37,589 nt of DNA from Chthoniobacteraceae bacterium (GTDB lineage: Bacteria; Verrucomicrobiota; Verrucomicrobiia; Chthoniobacterales; Chthoniobacteraceae): NCBI GenBank assembly GCA_947476045.1, contig CANJNZ010000044.1, forward strand, positions 1 through 37,589, read 5' to 3'. Under the pieces are notes generated by a model. That model was not told where the DNA came from, did no database searches, and was given only the letters and a program-made list of their open reading frames with translations. The translations under genes were made by a program, and so were the position numbers. Below are positions 9,420 to 17,484 of this stretch, piece by piece; position 1 is the first letter of the stretch; each line of letters opens with the position of its first letter.

Positions 9420-10906
9420 GCGAGACCGCGCCGCTCCTCGAGATGCGGGGAATTGTGAAATCATTTCCCGGCGTGCAGGCGTTGCGCGGAGTGGACCTCG
9501 GCCTTCACACTGGCGAAGTGCTCGCTCTGCTTGGTGAAAATGGCGCGGGCAAGAGCACGTTGATCAAAGTGCTCGGCGGCGCGCATCGAGCGGATGAAGG
9601 GACAATCCAGATTGACGGACGCGAGACGCCGTTTCATTCGCCACAGGATTCGCGGCGCGCGGGAGTGGCCGTGATTTACCAGGAGTTCAACCTCGTCCCC
9701 GGACTCACGGCGGTGGAGAATATCTTCCTCGGGCAGGAGGTGACGCGCGCCGGATTCATTGCGCAGAAACAGGAACGCCAGCGGGCAGCCGAAATTTTCA
9801 AGCGGCTCGGCGTGGAGATGGATCTCGATGCGCCATGCCGCTTGCTCACTACCGCGCAGCAGCAGCTCGTCGAAATCGCGAAGGCGCTCGCCTTTGATGC
9901 GCGCATCATCGTGATGGACGAGCCGAGCGCCGCGCTCACCTCGCACGAAGTCGGGCGATTGTTTGAGATCATCCGCGACCTCAAGCGGCAGGGAATCGGC
10001 ATCATCTACATCAGCCACCGGCTCGAAGAAGTTTTTACCATCGCAGACCGCGTGACGGTGCTGCGCGACGGGCGCAACGTGGGCGAACGACCCATCGCGC
10101 AGATCACGCGAGACCAGATGATCGAGATGATGGTCGGGCGGGAATTGAAGGACGAATTTCCAGCGCGTCAGTCGTCCATCGGCGCTGTGCGGCTGGAGGT
10201 CAGCGGTTTGAAAAGGGGACGCGCGGTGCGCGATGTTACCTTCACTGTGCGCCGTGGAGAAATCCTCGCGCTCACCGGCCTCGTCGGCGCGGGGCGCACG
10301 GAAACGGTGCGACTCATCTTTGGTGCCGACCCGCGCGAAGCCGGGGAAGTCCGACTCGATGGAAAGCTCCTCGCACTCCGCTCGCCGCGCGATGCGATTT
10401 CCGCAGGCATCGGTTTGCTGACGGAGGATCGCAAGTTGCAGGGACTCGTGCTCGGCCACTCGGTGCGTGAAAATTTTGGTCTGCCAAATCTCACGTGGCT
10501 CTCGCGTGGAGGCTTCGTGGATATCCGCCGCGAGCGCGAGGAATTTGGCCGCTATGTGGAGCAATTGAAAATCAAAGTGCCGGGCCAGGAGCAGCGCGCC
10601 GGGAATCTTTCCGGCGGCAATCAGCAGAAGGTCGTGCTGGCGAAATGGCTCGCGCGAAATTGCGACGTTTTGATTTTCGACGAGCCGACGCGTGGTATTG
10701 ATGTCGGCGCGAAATATGAAATTTACCTGCTGATGAACGAACTCGCCGCCGCCGGGAAGGCCATCATCATGATCAGTTCCGAACTCCCCGAAGTGCTCGG
10801 CATGGCCGACCGCATCCTCGTCATGCACGATGGTCGAGTGACCGGAGAAATCGCCGACGCGCGCTGCGCGACGCAGGAGGAAGTCATGCAACTCGCCGTG
10901 GCCTGA
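9416..10906 (+). CDS. Sugar ABC transporter ATP-binding protein, two ABC domains (RbsA/FrcA-like)
   Basis: 496 aa from the ATG overlapping the upstream stop; a longer in-frame extension to 9107 is only the shadow of the aroE-like gene. It is a tandem-domain CUT2 ATPase. Domain 1 has Walker A GENGAGKST (residues 40-48), Q-loop YQEFNLVP, a degenerate signature TTAQQQLVEIAKAL, and Walker B IIVMDEPSAALT. Domain 2 has a degenerate Walker A (TGLVGAGRTE), a canonical signature LSGGNQQKVVLAKWL (near 398-412) and Walker B VLIFDEPTRGIDVG. One degenerate and one canonical half is typical of RbsA/MglA/XylG proteins. It energises the permease encoded 4 nt downstream. Confidence 0.95.
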   Translation: MSETAPLLEMRGIVKSFPGVQALRGVDLGLHTGEVLALLGENGAGKSTLIKVLGGAHRADEGTIQIDGRETPFHSPQDSRRAGVAVIYQEFNLVPGLTAVENIFLGQEVTRAGFIAQKQERQRAAEIFKRLGVEMDLDAPCRLLTTAQQQLVEIAKALAFDARIIVMDEPSAALTSHEVGRLFEIIRDLKRQGIGIIYISHRLEEVFTIADRVTVLRDGRNVGERPIAQITRDQMIEMMVGRELKDEFPARQSSIGAVRLEVSGLKRGRAVRDVTFTVRRGEILALTGLVGAGRTETVRLIFGADPREAGEVRLDGKLLALRSPRDAISAGIGLLTEDRKLQGLVLGHSVRENFGLPNLTWLSRGGFVDIRREREEFGRYVEQLKIKVPGQEQRAGNLSGGNQQKVVLAKWLARNCDVLIFDEPTRGIDVGAKYEIYLLMNELAAAGKAIIMISSELPEVLGMADRILVMHDGRVTGEIADARCATQEEVMQLAVA

Positions 10907-10910
10907 ACGT

Positions 10911-12248
10911 ATGAAAAACTCCCGCTTTCTCGCCGACTACGGCATGGTTTTCGTCCTGCTGCTGCTCTGCGCATATTTCAGCGTGGTGACTTACAAGGAG
11001 CAGTTCCCGACCGGGGAATCCGCTGCGGAGCAGGTGAACGTGAGCATCCACGAACAGGCCGGGAAAACTCCGCGCGTGCTGGTGATTACAGGCGGTCAGC
11101 CGGGCGACGCTGAATTTGCCGACAAACTTGCACGTGACCTCGCCGCGTCCGGCGCGCAGGTGCTCGGTGTCGCGAAGGGTGAGCCCAAGGATGCTCGCGA
11201 CCTGCTGGTGAAAATCGCTGCAACCGGCGGAAAGGTGGATGCCATTGCAACGACTCAGACCGCCAGCGAGTGGGTGCTGTTCTCCGACTTGAGCGAGGAC
11301 TTCCCGTCGCTTGGAGCGCCGCGTGTGATCACGCCGCGCAGCTATCGCTGGCCGAATTTTCTGAAGTCCGAAAACCTTCTCAACATCGCCAACCAGATCG
11401 CCATCATCGCCATCATTGCCATTGGTATGACGATGGTCATCGTCACCGGCGGGATTGATCTTTCCGTGGGCAGCCTGATCGCACTTTCCTCCGTGCTCGC
11501 GACGAGATTCATCCGAGATTACGCAGGAGGGTTGGAAGCATCCACAGGTGGAATGATCCTTGCCTGCCTCGCCGCTGTTTTGTTGTGCGGAATTGTCGGC
11601 GCGTTTTCTGGCGCGATGGTCACGCGCTTCGACATCCCGCCGTTCATCGTCACGCTGGCGATGATGCTCGTCGGCAGCGGTGGCGCCTACATTCTGGCGA
11701 AAGGAGTGTCCATTTATCAGATCCCGGATTCTTTCATCTGGCTCGGACGCGGCGCGGATTTGCTCCATCTGCCCAACGCTGTCGTGCTCATGCTCGTCCT
11801 TTACGCGCTGGCCCATGTGTTGATGTCGCGGATGAAACTGGGGCGCTACCTCTACGCCGTCGGCGGCAACCGCGAGGCAGCGCGGCTCTCCGGCGTTCCT
11901 GTGCGGAGGGTGATGATGTTTGCCTACGTGGCGAGCGCGATCCTCGCGGGAGTGGGCGGCGTGATCATGGCTTCGCAGCTCAAGAGCGGTTCCGCCACCT
12001 ACGGAAATATGTATGAGCTATACGTCATCGCCGCAGCCGTGGTCGGCGGCACCAGTCTCAGCGGTGGCGAAGGCAAAATCTTCGGCACGCTGATTGGAGC
12101 GTTCACCATCGCCGTGATTCAAAACGGCATGAACCTCACCAACGTGGAAAGCTACACGCAGAAAGTCGTGCTCGGCTTCGTCATCCTCGGCGCGGTGCTG
12201 CTCGATAAAATCCGCAGAAAGGAAACCAATTTCACACGCCATGAATGA
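10911..12248 (+). CDS. Sugar ABC transporter permease (RbsC/FrcC-like) with inserted periplasmic domain
   Basis: 445 aa, well over the ~320 aa usual for RbsC. TM1 is at ~11-27. From about residue 155 the protein follows the CUT2 permease pattern (NLLNIANQ, then MTMVIVTGGIDLSVGSLIAL, and the late GGTSLSGGEGKIFGTLIGA motif). Between them lies ~115 extra residues (about 29-145) that look soluble: a strand PRVLVITGG, a helix FADKLARDLAASGA, VLGVAKGE, and DAIATTQTASEWVLF. That alternation resembles half of a Rossmann or type 1 binding-protein lobe. Given TM1 topology, the insertion should be periplasmic, where it could contact the binding protein or the sugar. The stop overlaps the next gene by 8 nt, indicating translational coupling. 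Confidence 0.92.
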   Translation: MKNSRFLADYGMVFVLLLLCAYFSVVTYKEQFPTGESAAEQVNVSIHEQAGKTPRVLVITGGQPGDAEFADKLARDLAASGAQVLGVAKGEPKDARDLLVKIAATGGKVDAIATTQTASEWVLFSDLSEDFPSLGAPRVITPRSYRWPNFLKSENLLNIANQIAIIAIIAIGMTMVIVTGGIDLSVGSLIALSSVLATRFIRDYAGGLEASTGGMILACLAAVLLCGIVGAFSGAMVTRFDIPPFIVTLAMMLVGSGGAYILAKGVSIYQIPDSFIWLGRGADLLHLPNAVVLMLVLYALAHVLMSRMKLGRYLYAVGGNREAARLSGVPVRRVMMFAYVASAILAGVGGVIMASQLKSGSATYGNMYELYVIAAAVVGGTSLSGGEGKIFGTLIGAFTIAVIQNGMNLTNVESYTQKVVLGFVILGAVLLDKIRRKETNFTRHE

Positions 12249-12858
12249 CGCCACATCGCTCGCGGACTCACTGCTCGCGGAATTAACGAAGCGCCCGGAG
12301 ATTTACATGATCGGCATCGCGGGCATTCCCGGCAGCGGTAAGACGACGCTCGCACAGGCCGTCGCGTCGCGAGTGCCCGGTGCGGTTGTCGTGCCGATGG
12401 ACGGCTATCACATCCCGCGTGCCCGGCTCGATGCCGATGGGCTGCGCCGTCGTGGTGCGGCATTCACATTCGATGGCGATATTTTTCGCGCCGACATGGA
12501 GGCGCTCCGCAAAAATCGCAGCGGAGTTTTTCCCGACTTTGACCACGCGGAAAAAGATCCGCGTGCGGATGCGATTCACGTGACGCCGGAAGCACCGCTC
12601 GTGATTGTCGAAGGCAACTACCTGTTCATGCGCGACTGGCTTTCGGAAAATCTTTTCGACCTGCGCGTCTTCATTGATTGCGATCTCGATGAGTCGGTGG
12701 AGCGGCTAACTTCGCGCCACGTGCGGACTGGCGTGACAGCGACAGCGGAGGAGGGGAGGCATCGCGCCTTGACGAGCGACCGCATGAACTCCGAGGCCAT
12801 TCTCGCCGACGGCTGCCGCGAACGTGCCCACTTGATTTTGCGTAGCAGTCGCGAATAG
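12241..12858 (+). CDS. P-loop kinase, FrcK/uridine-kinase-like
   Basis: 205 aa. Walker A GIPGSGKTT at residues 28-36 opens a phosphoribulokinase/uridine-kinase/pantothenate-kinase-type fold. Other features are VVPMDGYHIPRARLD (acceptor-binding region), a TFDGDIFRAD stretch, PDFDHAEKDP, and IVEGNYLFMRDW, the usual fourth-strand motif of this superfamily. Members encoded beside CUT2 fructose transporters are called FrcK, from the rhizobial frcBCAK operon. The order binding protein, ATPase, permease, kinase here is similar, apart from the aroE-like insertion. The inferred job is phosphorylation of the imported sugar or of a nucleoside-like metabolite; the substrate is unproven. It starts 8 nt inside the permease gene. 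Confidence 0.8.
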   Translation: MNDATSLADSLLAELTKRPEIYMIGIAGIPGSGKTTLAQAVASRVPGAVVVPMDGYHIPRARLDADGLRRRGAAFTFDGDIFRADMEALRKNRSGVFPDFDHAEKDPRADAIHVTPEAPLVIVEGNYLFMRDWLSENLFDLRVFIDCDLDESVERLTSRHVRTGVTATAEEGRHRALTSDRMNSEAILADGCRERAHLILRSSRE

Positions 12859-12870
12859 AGCAGAGCGTTC

Positions 12871-13323
12871 ATGTTCAATATCGTCCTCGTCGAACCGGAA
12901 ATCCCGCCGAACACCGGCAGCGTCGGGCGACTCTGCCTCGCGACCGGAGCGCACCTGCATCTCGTGGGGAAGCTCGGCTTTTCGCTCGATGACAGTCAGC
13001 TCAAACGCGCGGGGCTCGACTACTGGCACAAGGTGAACGTGACGCGCTGGGAGTCGCTCGACGAATTACGGGCCGCGCACGCGGAGGGGCGGTTTTTCTT
13101 TCTCACCACGAAAGCGACACGCGCCCATTGGTCGGAGAGTTTTCGCGATGGCGATTTCTTTGTCTTCGGTCGCGAGACGAAAGGGCTGCCGGAGCCGCTC
13201 CTCGCCGCGAATCGCGAGCACTGCCTCACCATCCCGATGGAGGCCGACTCCACGCGCTCGCTAAATCTTTCCACCTCCGTCGCCATCGTGCTCTACGAAG
13301 CGCTGCGGCAGACGGCGAAGTGA
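12871..13323 (+). CDS. trmL: tRNA (cytidine/uridine-2'-O-)-methyltransferase TrmL
   Basis: 150 aa, matching the compact TrmL length (~155). It is a SPOUT-class, knotted methyltransferase. Visible motifs are NIVLVEPEIPPNTGSVGRLC at the N-terminus, FFVFGRETKGLPEPLL (motif 2, SAM-binding knot) and IPMEADSTRSLNLSTSVAIV (motif 3, SAM-binding loop and dimer interface). TrmL methylates the ribose at the wobble position (34) of certain tRNA-Leu isoacceptors, using S-adenosylmethionine. It begins 12 nt after the kinase stop and is probably on the same transcript, though it has no link to sugar uptake. Confidence 0.93.
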   Translation: MFNIVLVEPEIPPNTGSVGRLCLATGAHLHLVGKLGFSLDDSQLKRAGLDYWHKVNVTRWESLDELRAAHAEGRFFFLTTKATRAHWSESFRDGDFFVFGRETKGLPEPLLAANREHCLTIPMEADSTRSLNLSTSVAIVLYEALRQTAK

Positions 13324-13369
13324 GCGGCTGCTGGAGTCGTTTTTTACAGTCTCATTGCTCGAAAGGTTT

Positions 13370-13584
13370 GGCGCGTAGCGCCTGCGACTACGGTAGCCGT
13401 GTGCTAGGAGCGTAGCGACGCAGCCCACGGATTACGCGAAGCATCCATGCACCGCGTATGCGGTGCGACAAACGGTGCCACGTGAATGGTCGCGCCGACT
13501 ACGCGGCGCTTGCCGTTTCTCATCCTTTCCGTGGGTTTCGCTGTGCTTCACCCACGGCTACCGTAGTTCCTGGCGCTACGCGCC
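13370..13584. repeat. Imperfect inverted-repeat element, 32-bp arms, with internal hairpins
   Basis: The arms 13370-13401 and 13553-13584 are reverse complements at 29 of 32 positions; the three mismatches fall within one 4-base block. Two perfect internal hairpins lie between them: GCACCGC/GCGGTGC (13449-13466, 4-nt loop) and CCGTGGGT/ACCCACGG (13529-13557). The overall form resembles a short non-autonomous palindromic repeat of the REP/MITE kind. No transposase or target-site duplication was identified. Confidence 0.7.
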
Positions 13585-13882
13585 ATAGGGCTGCCCAACA
13601 GGAGAAGTCGTATGATTTGTCAGCGAAAGGCGCGAAAGTGCGCAAAAAACCAGACCGGCACCATGGAGCGAGCGTGTGGCGAAAGCACCGGCGCGTCTTT
13701 GGCGGGGGAATGCGCCATGGGAAATCCCCATGAGCGGGAAAAGAAAGCCATCCCGCCGGATGGGAGTTCCACCCATCCCACCGTCTGCACCGCCGACGTT
13801 CCTGAGCCTTGCGGGAGCCAGGCCGCCGCTTCCGGCAGCAAACTCATTTCCCGCAGCAGCGTGATTCCGGCTTCGGGTATCC

Positions 13883-14470
13883 ATCCCGCCTGTTTCGGGA
13901 TGAATACCGCGCGCATCGGGAGCCATCCCTTTTGAAAAGGTAGCCCTACCTTTTCCCCGGCTGGCCCTACCTTTTCAAAAGGTAACGATACCTTTTCCGC
14001 GGCTGGCCCTACCTTTCCGAAAGGTAGCGATACCTTTTCCACGGCTAGCCCTACCTTTCCGAAAGGTAACGATACCTTTTCCGCGACTAGCCCTACCTTT
14101 TCAAAAGGTAGCGATACCTTTTCCGCCGCTGGCCCTACCTTTTCGAAAGGTAACAATACCTTTGCCCGGGGTAGCCCTACCTTTTCTGCGGCTGGCCATA
14201 CCTTTTCAAAAGGTAACGATACCTTTCCCCAGAGTAGCGATACCTTTTGCTGGAAGGACGATACCTTTTCCCAGAGTGACGATACCTTTTCCCGGAGTGA
14301 CGATACCTTTTCCCGGAGTGACGATACCTTTTCCCGGAGTGACGATACCTTTCCTCGGAGTGACGATACCTTTTCCCAGAGTGACGATACCATTTCCCGG
14401 AAGGACGATACCTTTTCGCGCGGGATTGCCACCTTTCCTCAGAGAAGGCCCTGTTCCTACAGAGAGCCGC
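13883..14470. repeat. 21-bp tandem repeat array, about 28 units, fixed phase
   Basis: Consecutive 21-nt units begin ATACCTTTT or CTACCTTTT. About 25 are clear (13925-14449), and degenerate units at 13883, 13904 and 14450 stay in the same register; no unit is longer or shorter than 21. In the left half, two unit types mostly alternate, giving a 42-nt super-unit: one contains an inverted repeat (CTACCTTTT/AAAAGGTAG or a variant) and the other ends in GGCTGGCC or GGCTAGCC. The right half is simpler, with units ending CCCGGAGTGACG. Because 21 = 7 codons, several frames stay open. The minus-strand frame (14432 down to 13620, GTG start) encodes heptads such as EKVSSLR and EKVSLPF; coding status is doubtful. 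Confidence 0.9.
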
Positions 14471-14498
14471 TGATGAAATCAGGAGACGTTGTTTTCTG

Positions 14499-14576
14499 TC
14501 CGCAGATGGCGCAGATTTTCGCAGAGAATGCAGGCAGGTGACTTCAAAATCTGCGCGAATCTGCGCAATCTGCGGA
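14499..14576. repeat. 27-bp imperfect inverted repeat (CCGCAGAT type)
   Basis: The arms 14499-14525 and 14550-14576 match as reverse complements at 24 of 27 positions. They are built from short words such as CGCAGATT and CTGCGCAATCTGCGG. The 24-nt spacer has no feature. Similar palindromic words recur in intergenic DNA of several environmental phyla; that statement is from memory, not from a search. Confidence 0.75.
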
Positions 14577-14619
14577 TACATCAATGTTTTTACAGAGAAT
14601 ACCGCCCATCGAACCCGGG

Positions 14620-14708
14620 CTCAATCCGCAATCCGCAATCCCAAATCCGCAATCAGTCGCCCCAATCCGCAATCCGAAATCTGCGATTGATTGACATCCC
14701 AAATCCCC
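14620..14708. repeat. Cluster of short direct repeats AATCCGCAATC/AAATCC
   Basis: At least four near-copies of AATCCGCAATC occur between 14620 and 14680, followed by AAATCTGCGATT and AAATCC words. It may be slippage-derived. It sits 40-130 nt upstream of the Roco start and no promoter could be distinguished within it. Confidence 0.6.
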
Positions 14709-14748
14709 CCCGCCTTTCATCCCCCGCCGCCACCACCCACAAAGACCC

Positions 14749-17448
14749 ATGCCCAACACACCACCATTCAGGGATAGGGAATCGGATGATGAAGTAGAGA
14801 ATGAACCCACACCGATGCGTTTAGCGCGAGCAAGGATCGAGAAGGCGCGGCGCGAAGGTGAGCGGGAAGTCTTTTTGGCCAGCTTTGGGCTCACGACACT
14901 TCCGGAGGAACTTTGGGAAATACCAGACCTACATACGCTTGATCTAGGAAACAACCTACTCACGAGCGTGCCGGAGGCGCTGGGTCAACTTACCGGACTA
15001 AAAACGCTTTACCTTCAGGACAACAAGATCAGGAACGTGCCAGAAGCACTAGGCAAGCTCACCGCGCTGCAACTGCTTGATCTTTCTATGAACCAACTTA
15101 CGAGCCTGCCAGAGGCACTGGGAAAATTGAAGGAATTGCGAATGCTTTACCTCCACGACAACCAACTCACGAAAGTGCCGGAGGCGCTGGGGCAATTAAA
15201 TGCGCTGCGAGAGCTTCATATTCAAGCCAACCAACTCACAAGCGTGCCGGACGCACTGGGACAGTTAATGGCGCTGCAAGAGCTTTATCTCTTCAATAAT
15301 CAGATCACTAGCGTGCCGGAGACGCTGGGCAAACTGACCAATCTGCGAGAGCTTTGGCTTCAAGATAACCAGCTTGCGATGCTGCCGGAGGCGCTGACCA
15401 AGCTTTGCAAAGAGGGTAGGCTCGAACGCCTTTTCCTCAACGGCAATCCGGCACTAAACCTGCCTGTGGTGCTGCTGGGGCCGACGTGGCTTGAGGCTAA
15501 CGAGAAAAATCCCCCGGCGAAACCCGCAGATATCCTCGACTACTACTTTTCGATCTGCGGCTCAGCGGGACAGGCACTGCGGGAGGTGAAGCTGATCCTC
15601 TTCGGGCGCGGGGAGGTGGGTAAGAGCTCGATGGTGGATGTGTTGCGTGGGAGGGAGTTCGTGGAGAAGCGGGCACGGACGGACGGGGTGGCAATCACAC
15701 CATGGGACGTGGAGTTGGCGGACGGGAAGGCGAAGGTCCTGCTGTGGGATTTCGGCGGACAGGAGATCATGCACGGCACACACCAGTTCTTCCTCACGCA
15801 CCGGAGCCTCTACGTGGTGATAGTGGACGGACGGCACGACCGCGCGAAGCAGGATGCGGAATACTGGCTGAAGCTGGTGCGGGCCTTTGGCGGGGAGTCG
15901 CCGGTGATGGTGGTGATGAACCGGCAGAAGGAATATCCCTTTGCAATAGATATCCAGTATTTGGCGGACAAATATGGAGTGAAGCTGGATCATTTCTTCC
16001 GCACGGACTGTGAGCGTCCGAATGATATCGCACCGCTACGCGAGGCGATTTTGGAGGAAGTGGCGCGGATGCTCGCGACGGAAGAGCGGTTTCCCAAGAA
16101 CCGATGGGAAGTGAAGACGCGGCTCGAAAAGATGAAGGAGGAAAAAGAGGACTATCTTTCCGAGGAACGCTACGCGCAGATTTGCGATGAATATGGTGTG
16201 AAGGGCGAGGAGGAGCAGGGCAAGTTGCTGCGTCGGCTCGCGGATCTCGGCACGGTGGTAAGCTTCCCGGATGACGGGAAGCTGGCGGAGTTCTCCGTGC
16301 TAAACCCGGAGTGGGCGACAGACGGCATCTACCGCGTGGTGACGAATGAGTCGCTGCGCGAGGAGAAGCATGGCCAGCTCCGCTGCGCCTCACTCCGCGA
16401 CCTGCTACCGAAGGATCGATGGCCGAAGCCGAAGCATCTCCAATACATCGTGGAACTGATGAAGAAGTTCGAGCTGTGCTTCCCCGTGGATGACTGCGAA
16501 GTCGCCGTGCTCGTGCCGGAACTACTGCCGGATAAGACGCCGCCGCTGGCAGACTGGGACGCGGCGCAATGCGTGGTCTTTCACTACAAATATACGGTGC
16601 TGCCGCACGGCGTGCTGCCACGATTCATCACGCGCACCCACGAGTTGAGCCAAGGCCGCGAACGCTGGCGCACAGGCGTTGTGCTGGCCGATGACGGCGC
16701 GGAGGCGCTGGTGAAGGCGGACTACGATGCAAACTTCGTGAGCGTGTGGGTGCGCGGGCCGCACGCGGATGGAAGGCGTGCTTTGCTGAAGGTGGTGCGG
16801 CATCACTTTGAACACATCCATGCGCGCATCAAGGAACTGAAGCCGGAAGAATTGGTAGCAGTGCCAAACTATCCAGAAGTTTTGGTTTCCTACTTGGATC
16901 TAGTGCTGGATGAAAGAGCCGGGGAGGTGAGAACACGAGTCACTATTGCCGGCGAACGTGTTGAACGTCAGATCACCGAGCTTCTCAATGGGGTTGAGAC
17001 CCGAGCCGAACGGGAAAAGAGGATGCTTGAAAGGGAGGAACCCCTCTGGAAGAAGGATATCATGAGTCTGCACATAGACAAAAGCATCCACATACATGGT
17101 GACGTGACTAACTCGCAGATCGGCCAGACGCTGACGAACTGCACGAACATGATCCAGCAGCAGGCACCGGGGGAGAAGAAGGACTTGCTCGAACAACTGC
17201 AAAGCGAAGTGAAGGCGCTCATCGAGGTGCTACCGGGTGAAAAGAAGGAGGAAGCGGCGGGCGACCTTGAGCAGTTGGTGAAAGGCGCGACGGCCACAAC
17301 CCCGAACCGGCGCTGGTATTCGGTTTCAGCCGAAGGACTGATGGAGGCGTCGAAGTTTGTGAAGGACTTCACCGGGAACATCGTGGGGACAGTGGGCACA
17401 CTCGGAAAGCTGCTGTGGCCGGATTTCAGCCTGCCCGACGAGAAATAG
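14749..17448 (+). CDS. Roco protein: leucine-rich repeats, Roc GTPase, COR, unassigned C-terminal module
   Basis: 899 aa. After a charged N-terminus, 23-residue leucine-rich repeats run from ~46 to ~240 (LxxLDLxxNxLTSVPEALGxL). The Roc GTPase follows at ~278-440: Walker A GRGEVGKSS (286-294), switch II DFGGQE (334-339), and NRQK (391-394) where NKxD is usual, so the guanine-specificity motif is altered. COR spans ~460-690, with a winged-helix-like segment and a dimerisation part. Residues ~690-760 hold a helical linker; then SIHIHGDVTNSQIGQTLTN (a short beta-turn repeat) and a helical tail (~800-899). Roco GTPases cycle as dimers and signal through attached domains, but the partner here is unknown. 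It stands alone, flanked by repeats and a convergent DUF151 gene 36 nt away. It probably acts in the cytoplasm, as it lacks any signal or TM segment. Confidence 0.93.
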   Translation: MPNTPPFRDRESDDEVENEPTPMRLARARIEKARREGEREVFLASFGLTTLPEELWEIPDLHTLDLGNNLLTSVPEALGQLTGLKTLYLQDNKIRNVPEALGKLTALQLLDLSMNQLTSLPEALGKLKELRMLYLHDNQLTKVPEALGQLNALRELHIQANQLTSVPDALGQLMALQELYLFNNQITSVPETLGKLTNLRELWLQDNQLAMLPEALTKLCKEGRLERLFLNGNPALNLPVVLLGPTWLEANEKNPPAKPADILDYYFSICGSAGQALREVKLILFGRGEVGKSSMVDVLRGREFVEKRARTDGVAITPWDVELADGKAKVLLWDFGGQEIMHGTHQFFLTHRSLYVVIVDGRHDRAKQDAEYWLKLVRAFGGESPVMVVMNRQKEYPFAIDIQYLADKYGVKLDHFFRTDCERPNDIAPLREAILEEVARMLATEERFPKNRWEVKTRLEKMKEEKEDYLSEERYAQICDEYGVKGEEEQGKLLRRLADLGTVVSFPDDGKLAEFSVLNPEWATDGIYRVVTNESLREEKHGQLRCASLRDLLPKDRWPKPKHLQYIVELMKKFELCFPVDDCEVAVLVPELLPDKTPPLADWDAAQCVVFHYKYTVLPHGVLPRFITRTHELSQGRERWRTGVVLADDGAEALVKADYDANFVSVWVRGPHADGRRALLKVVRHHFEHIHARIKELKPEELVAVPNYPEVLVSYLDLVLDERAGEVRTRVTIAGERVERQITELLNGVETRAEREKRMLEREEPLWKKDIMSLHIDKSIHIHGDVTNSQIGQTLTNCTNMIQQQAPGEKKDLLEQLQSEVKALIEVLPGEKKEEAAGDLEQLVKGATATTPNRRWYSVSAEGLMEASKFVKDFTGNIVGTVGTLGKLLWPDFSLPDEK

Positions 17449-17484
17449 AGCGCCGCCAGAGTTCTCCCGCAGCGCGAACCCAAA

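Larger units (their letters stand above)
13324..14748. other. 1.4-kb repeat-rich region without a convincing gene
   Basis: Between trmL and the Roco gene there is no ORF with a recognisable product. It holds four repeat families in order: a 32-bp inverted-repeat element, a 21-bp tandem array, a 27-bp inverted repeat, and short direct repeats. Each is listed separately. ORFs on both strands across the array exist because 21 is a multiple of 3. The segment 13590-13880 between the first two looks like unique sequence. It reads open in several frames, with nothing recognisable. Confidence 0.7.

Noticed and set aside
13612-13935. Plus-strand ORF of 107 aa before the tandem array
   Set aside because: Unusual composition, no motif, overlaps open minus-strand frames, and no start context; more likely chance openness.
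13883-14470. CRISPR array
   Set aside because: Units are 21 nt with no unique spacers between conserved repeats, and no cas gene is nearby.
14162-14473. Plus-strand ORF of Pro/Phe/Ile heptads in the array
   Set aside because: Openness follows from the 21-nt period; the same holds for several frames, so no single frame is supported.
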